Both the position numbers and the translations under genes were made by a program. Of a stretch of 6,451 bases of DNA, positions 5,119-6,451 are shown one piece after another. Numbering within the stretch: the first letter of the stretch is position 1; every line of letters starts with the position of its first letter. The notes below the pieces were generated by a model, which saw nothing but the letters and a program-made list of their open reading frames with translations, was not told the DNA's origin and did no database searches. This DNA comes from Bdellovibrionales bacterium (GTDB taxonomy: Bacteria; Bdellovibrionota; Bdellovibrionia; Bdellovibrionales; JAMPXM01), in the NCBI GenBank assembly GCA_005792225.1, contig SXSP01000487.1:1-6451 (forward strand), given 5' to 3'.

Positions 5119-6451
5119 GTGAAGGCACGATACTTTGCACTGCTTGCCGGTTTGCTCGTCATCGTCACGACCTACAACGCTTGCCAAAAGCCAATCACGG
5201 CAACGAACATCTCGAAGAACTCCTCGCTCGGTGTGAATTACGACGATGTCTCGACCGATCCCAACTCCGCGAAATACATGCGCGACCACGACATCCTAAA
5301 GCTCGTCGGTACGGGTGACGAGCAGTTTGAACGCCTCTGTGCACGTCAATCGCAGGACCGCGTTCGCAAGGCCTTCTGCTCGGGCCCGCGCCCACAACTC
5401 ACGAGCCTCGACTCGCTCCTCGAACTCCTTGGCATTGGATTTTCGAAACCGCACACGAACTTCGCCCTCTCCACGCACTCGACGTCTCTCGTGACGAAGG
5501 AAGTTTCGCAAATCAATCCCCGCGCGATCATCTTCTCTAAACCCACTTCGGATCTCGTGGCCCTCGGCTTCGTCCGCGGCGAAAAATTCGCTGAGATTGT
5601 CGCGAATGATCCCGAAACCAATCAGCTGAAGTTTTATCTCGTTTCTTATCGTCAGAAGTGTGACCTCACGAAGTCATGCACGAACTTTGATAATTTGACT
5701 CCCAGAGTGGAAAAGAACTGGATCGACTACACAGTCTACGAGGACGAGGATCTGAAGAACACGATCCTTGACTGCCGCCATTGCCACCAGCCCAACGGTC
5801 CCGCGGGCCGCAAGTTTATGCGCATGCAGGAAACCGAAAAGCCCTGGACGCACTGGATGGAAGGAAACCTCGAGAGCGGTCAAACGCTCATTGATGACTT
5901 CCGCCGCGCGCACGGCACAACCGAAAAATACGCGAGCATTCCGAACAGTCTCCTTGAGCAAGCAAATCCGCCAGGGCTTCAGGCGCTCCTCATGCTCCGC
6001 GGAGACGAGCCGTTTCAGATCAACGTCTTTGATTCCGCGAAGATCGAAGCCGAAGTGAAGGCATCGAATCCGAATCAACCTTCCGACAACACGTTTCCCG
6101 GCGTGAGCGCCACGTGGCAGGCCATCTATCAAAACTACATCGACGGTAAGGCGATTGCCGTCCCCTACCATGACGTTAAGGCCACCGATCCGACGAAGCT
6201 CGAGCAGATGTCGAATATGTATAAGAGGGCAATGGCGGGTGAAATTCCTGCCGCTTCGATGCCCGACATTCGAAACGTCTTCCCCGATAACCCGGAGCTT
6301 CTCTCACGCATGGGTTTCCGCGTGAAGCCGGGCTTGAGCGCCCAGGGCATCATCAACAATGCCTGTGCCCAGTGTCACAATTCGAGACTGGATCAATCCA
6401 TCAGTCGCGCGGGCTTTAATATTGATATCTCGAAGATGACTCTCGCGCAGA
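5119..6451 (+). CDS. Exported diheme c-type cytochrome-like lipoprotein, 3'-truncated by the window edge
   Basis: I do not recognise a named family. The frame is open to the window end, giving 444 complete residues. The N-terminus has basic residues (Lys2, Arg4), a hydrophobic stretch (residues 5-19) and Cys22 in YNAC, followed by QKP. This looks like a lipoprotein signal peptide, though the lipobox is not canonical at -3 and -2. Two CxxCH heme c attachment motifs are visible: CRHCH (219-223) and CAQCH (416-420). Heme attachment implies maturation outside the cytoplasmic membrane. Residues after the second motif (N-S-R-L-D then A-G-F-N) recall the region after CxxCH in planctomycete-type cytochrome domains, but only loosely. 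The four remaining cysteines (74, 87, 181, 187) may form disulfides. GTG 5119 is preferred because GAGGT (5106-5110) is eight bases ahead. TTG 5113 is the only alternative, as an in-frame TAG lies at 5110-5112. An electron-transfer or redox-enzyme role is inference. Confidence 0.85.
   Translation, partial: MKARYFALLAGLLVIVTTYNACQKPITATNISKNSSLGVNYDDVSTDPNSAKYMRDHDILKLVGTGDEQFERLCARQSQDRVRKAFCSGPRPQLTSLDSLLELLGIGFSKPHTNFALSTHSTSLVTKEVSQINPRAIIFSKPTSDLVALGFVRGEKFAEIVANDPETNQLKFYLVSYRQKCDLTKSCTNFDNLTPRVEKNWIDYTVYEDEDLKNTILDCRHCHQPNGPAGRKFMRMQETEKPWTHWMEGNLESGQTLIDDFRRAHGTTEKYASIPNSLLEQANPPGLQALLMLRGDEPFQINVFDSAKIEAEVKASNPNQPSDNTFPGVSATWQAIYQNYIDGKAIAVPYHDVKATDPTKLEQMSNMYKRAMAGEIPAASMPDIRNVFPDNPELLSRMGFRVKPGLSAQGIINNACAQCHNSRLDQSISRAGFNIDISKMTLAQ

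Noticed and set aside
5005..5289. Minus-strand 94-codon frame whose C-terminal part reads HPLAHPFAHPLA.
   Set aside because: The peptide repeat is the 12-bp DNA repeat read in reverse. The rest is antisense to the lipoprotein N-terminus, with no homology I recognise.
5674..6171. Minus-strand 165-codon frame opposite the heme lipoprotein.
   Set aside because: It has no recognisable motif and no clear ribosome site, and it overlaps a + strand frame with a signal peptide and two CxxCH motifs.

Overview
The window carries most of an arginine-biosynthesis operon followed by two unrelated genes. On the + strand, positions 1-4038 hold argC (3' part only), argJ, argB, argF and argR, in that order. 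argC/argJ and argJ/argB overlap by ATGA, argB/argF are 2 bases apart and argF/argR 12 bases apart, so one transcript is very likely. The first gene is cut by the window edge, so the operon promoter and any ARG-box operators lie outside.

The enzymes fit the cyclic (acetyl-recycling) arginine route. ArgB phosphorylates N-acetylglutamate and ArgC reduces the acyl phosphate to the semialdehyde. ArgJ moves the acetyl group from N-acetylornithine back to glutamate, and ArgF carbamoylates ornithine to citrulline. ArgR, the arginine-responsive repressor, closes the operon and probably regulates it. The aminotransferase ArgD, often found between argB and argF in such clusters, is not here, nor are argA, argG, argH or carAB.

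Convergent to the operon, with only two bases between the stop codons, is a minus-strand class II glutamine amidotransferase of the YafJ family (4041-4859). A 259-base divergent intergenic region follows (4860-5118). It holds three imperfect 12-bp tandem repeats and some short inverted repeats. Last is a long + strand gene starting at a GTG (5119) and running off the window. It encodes an exported, probably lipid-anchored protein with two CxxCH heme c motifs about 197 residues apart. This is the least characterised gene in the window.

The sequence is a moderately GC-rich bacterial chromosome segment with strong G/C bias at third codon positions. An exported multi-heme lipoprotein beside core metabolism suggests a Gram-negative, respiring bacterium, possibly of the Bdellovibrionota or a former deltaproteobacterial group. 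That placement is a guess from gene content. I see no mobile element, tRNA, rRNA or CRISPR array. The arg operon itself is ordinary. The points worth a second look are the diheme lipoprotein, a strong hairpin inside argR, substituted active-site motifs in ArgF, and the repeats ahead of the lipoprotein gene.
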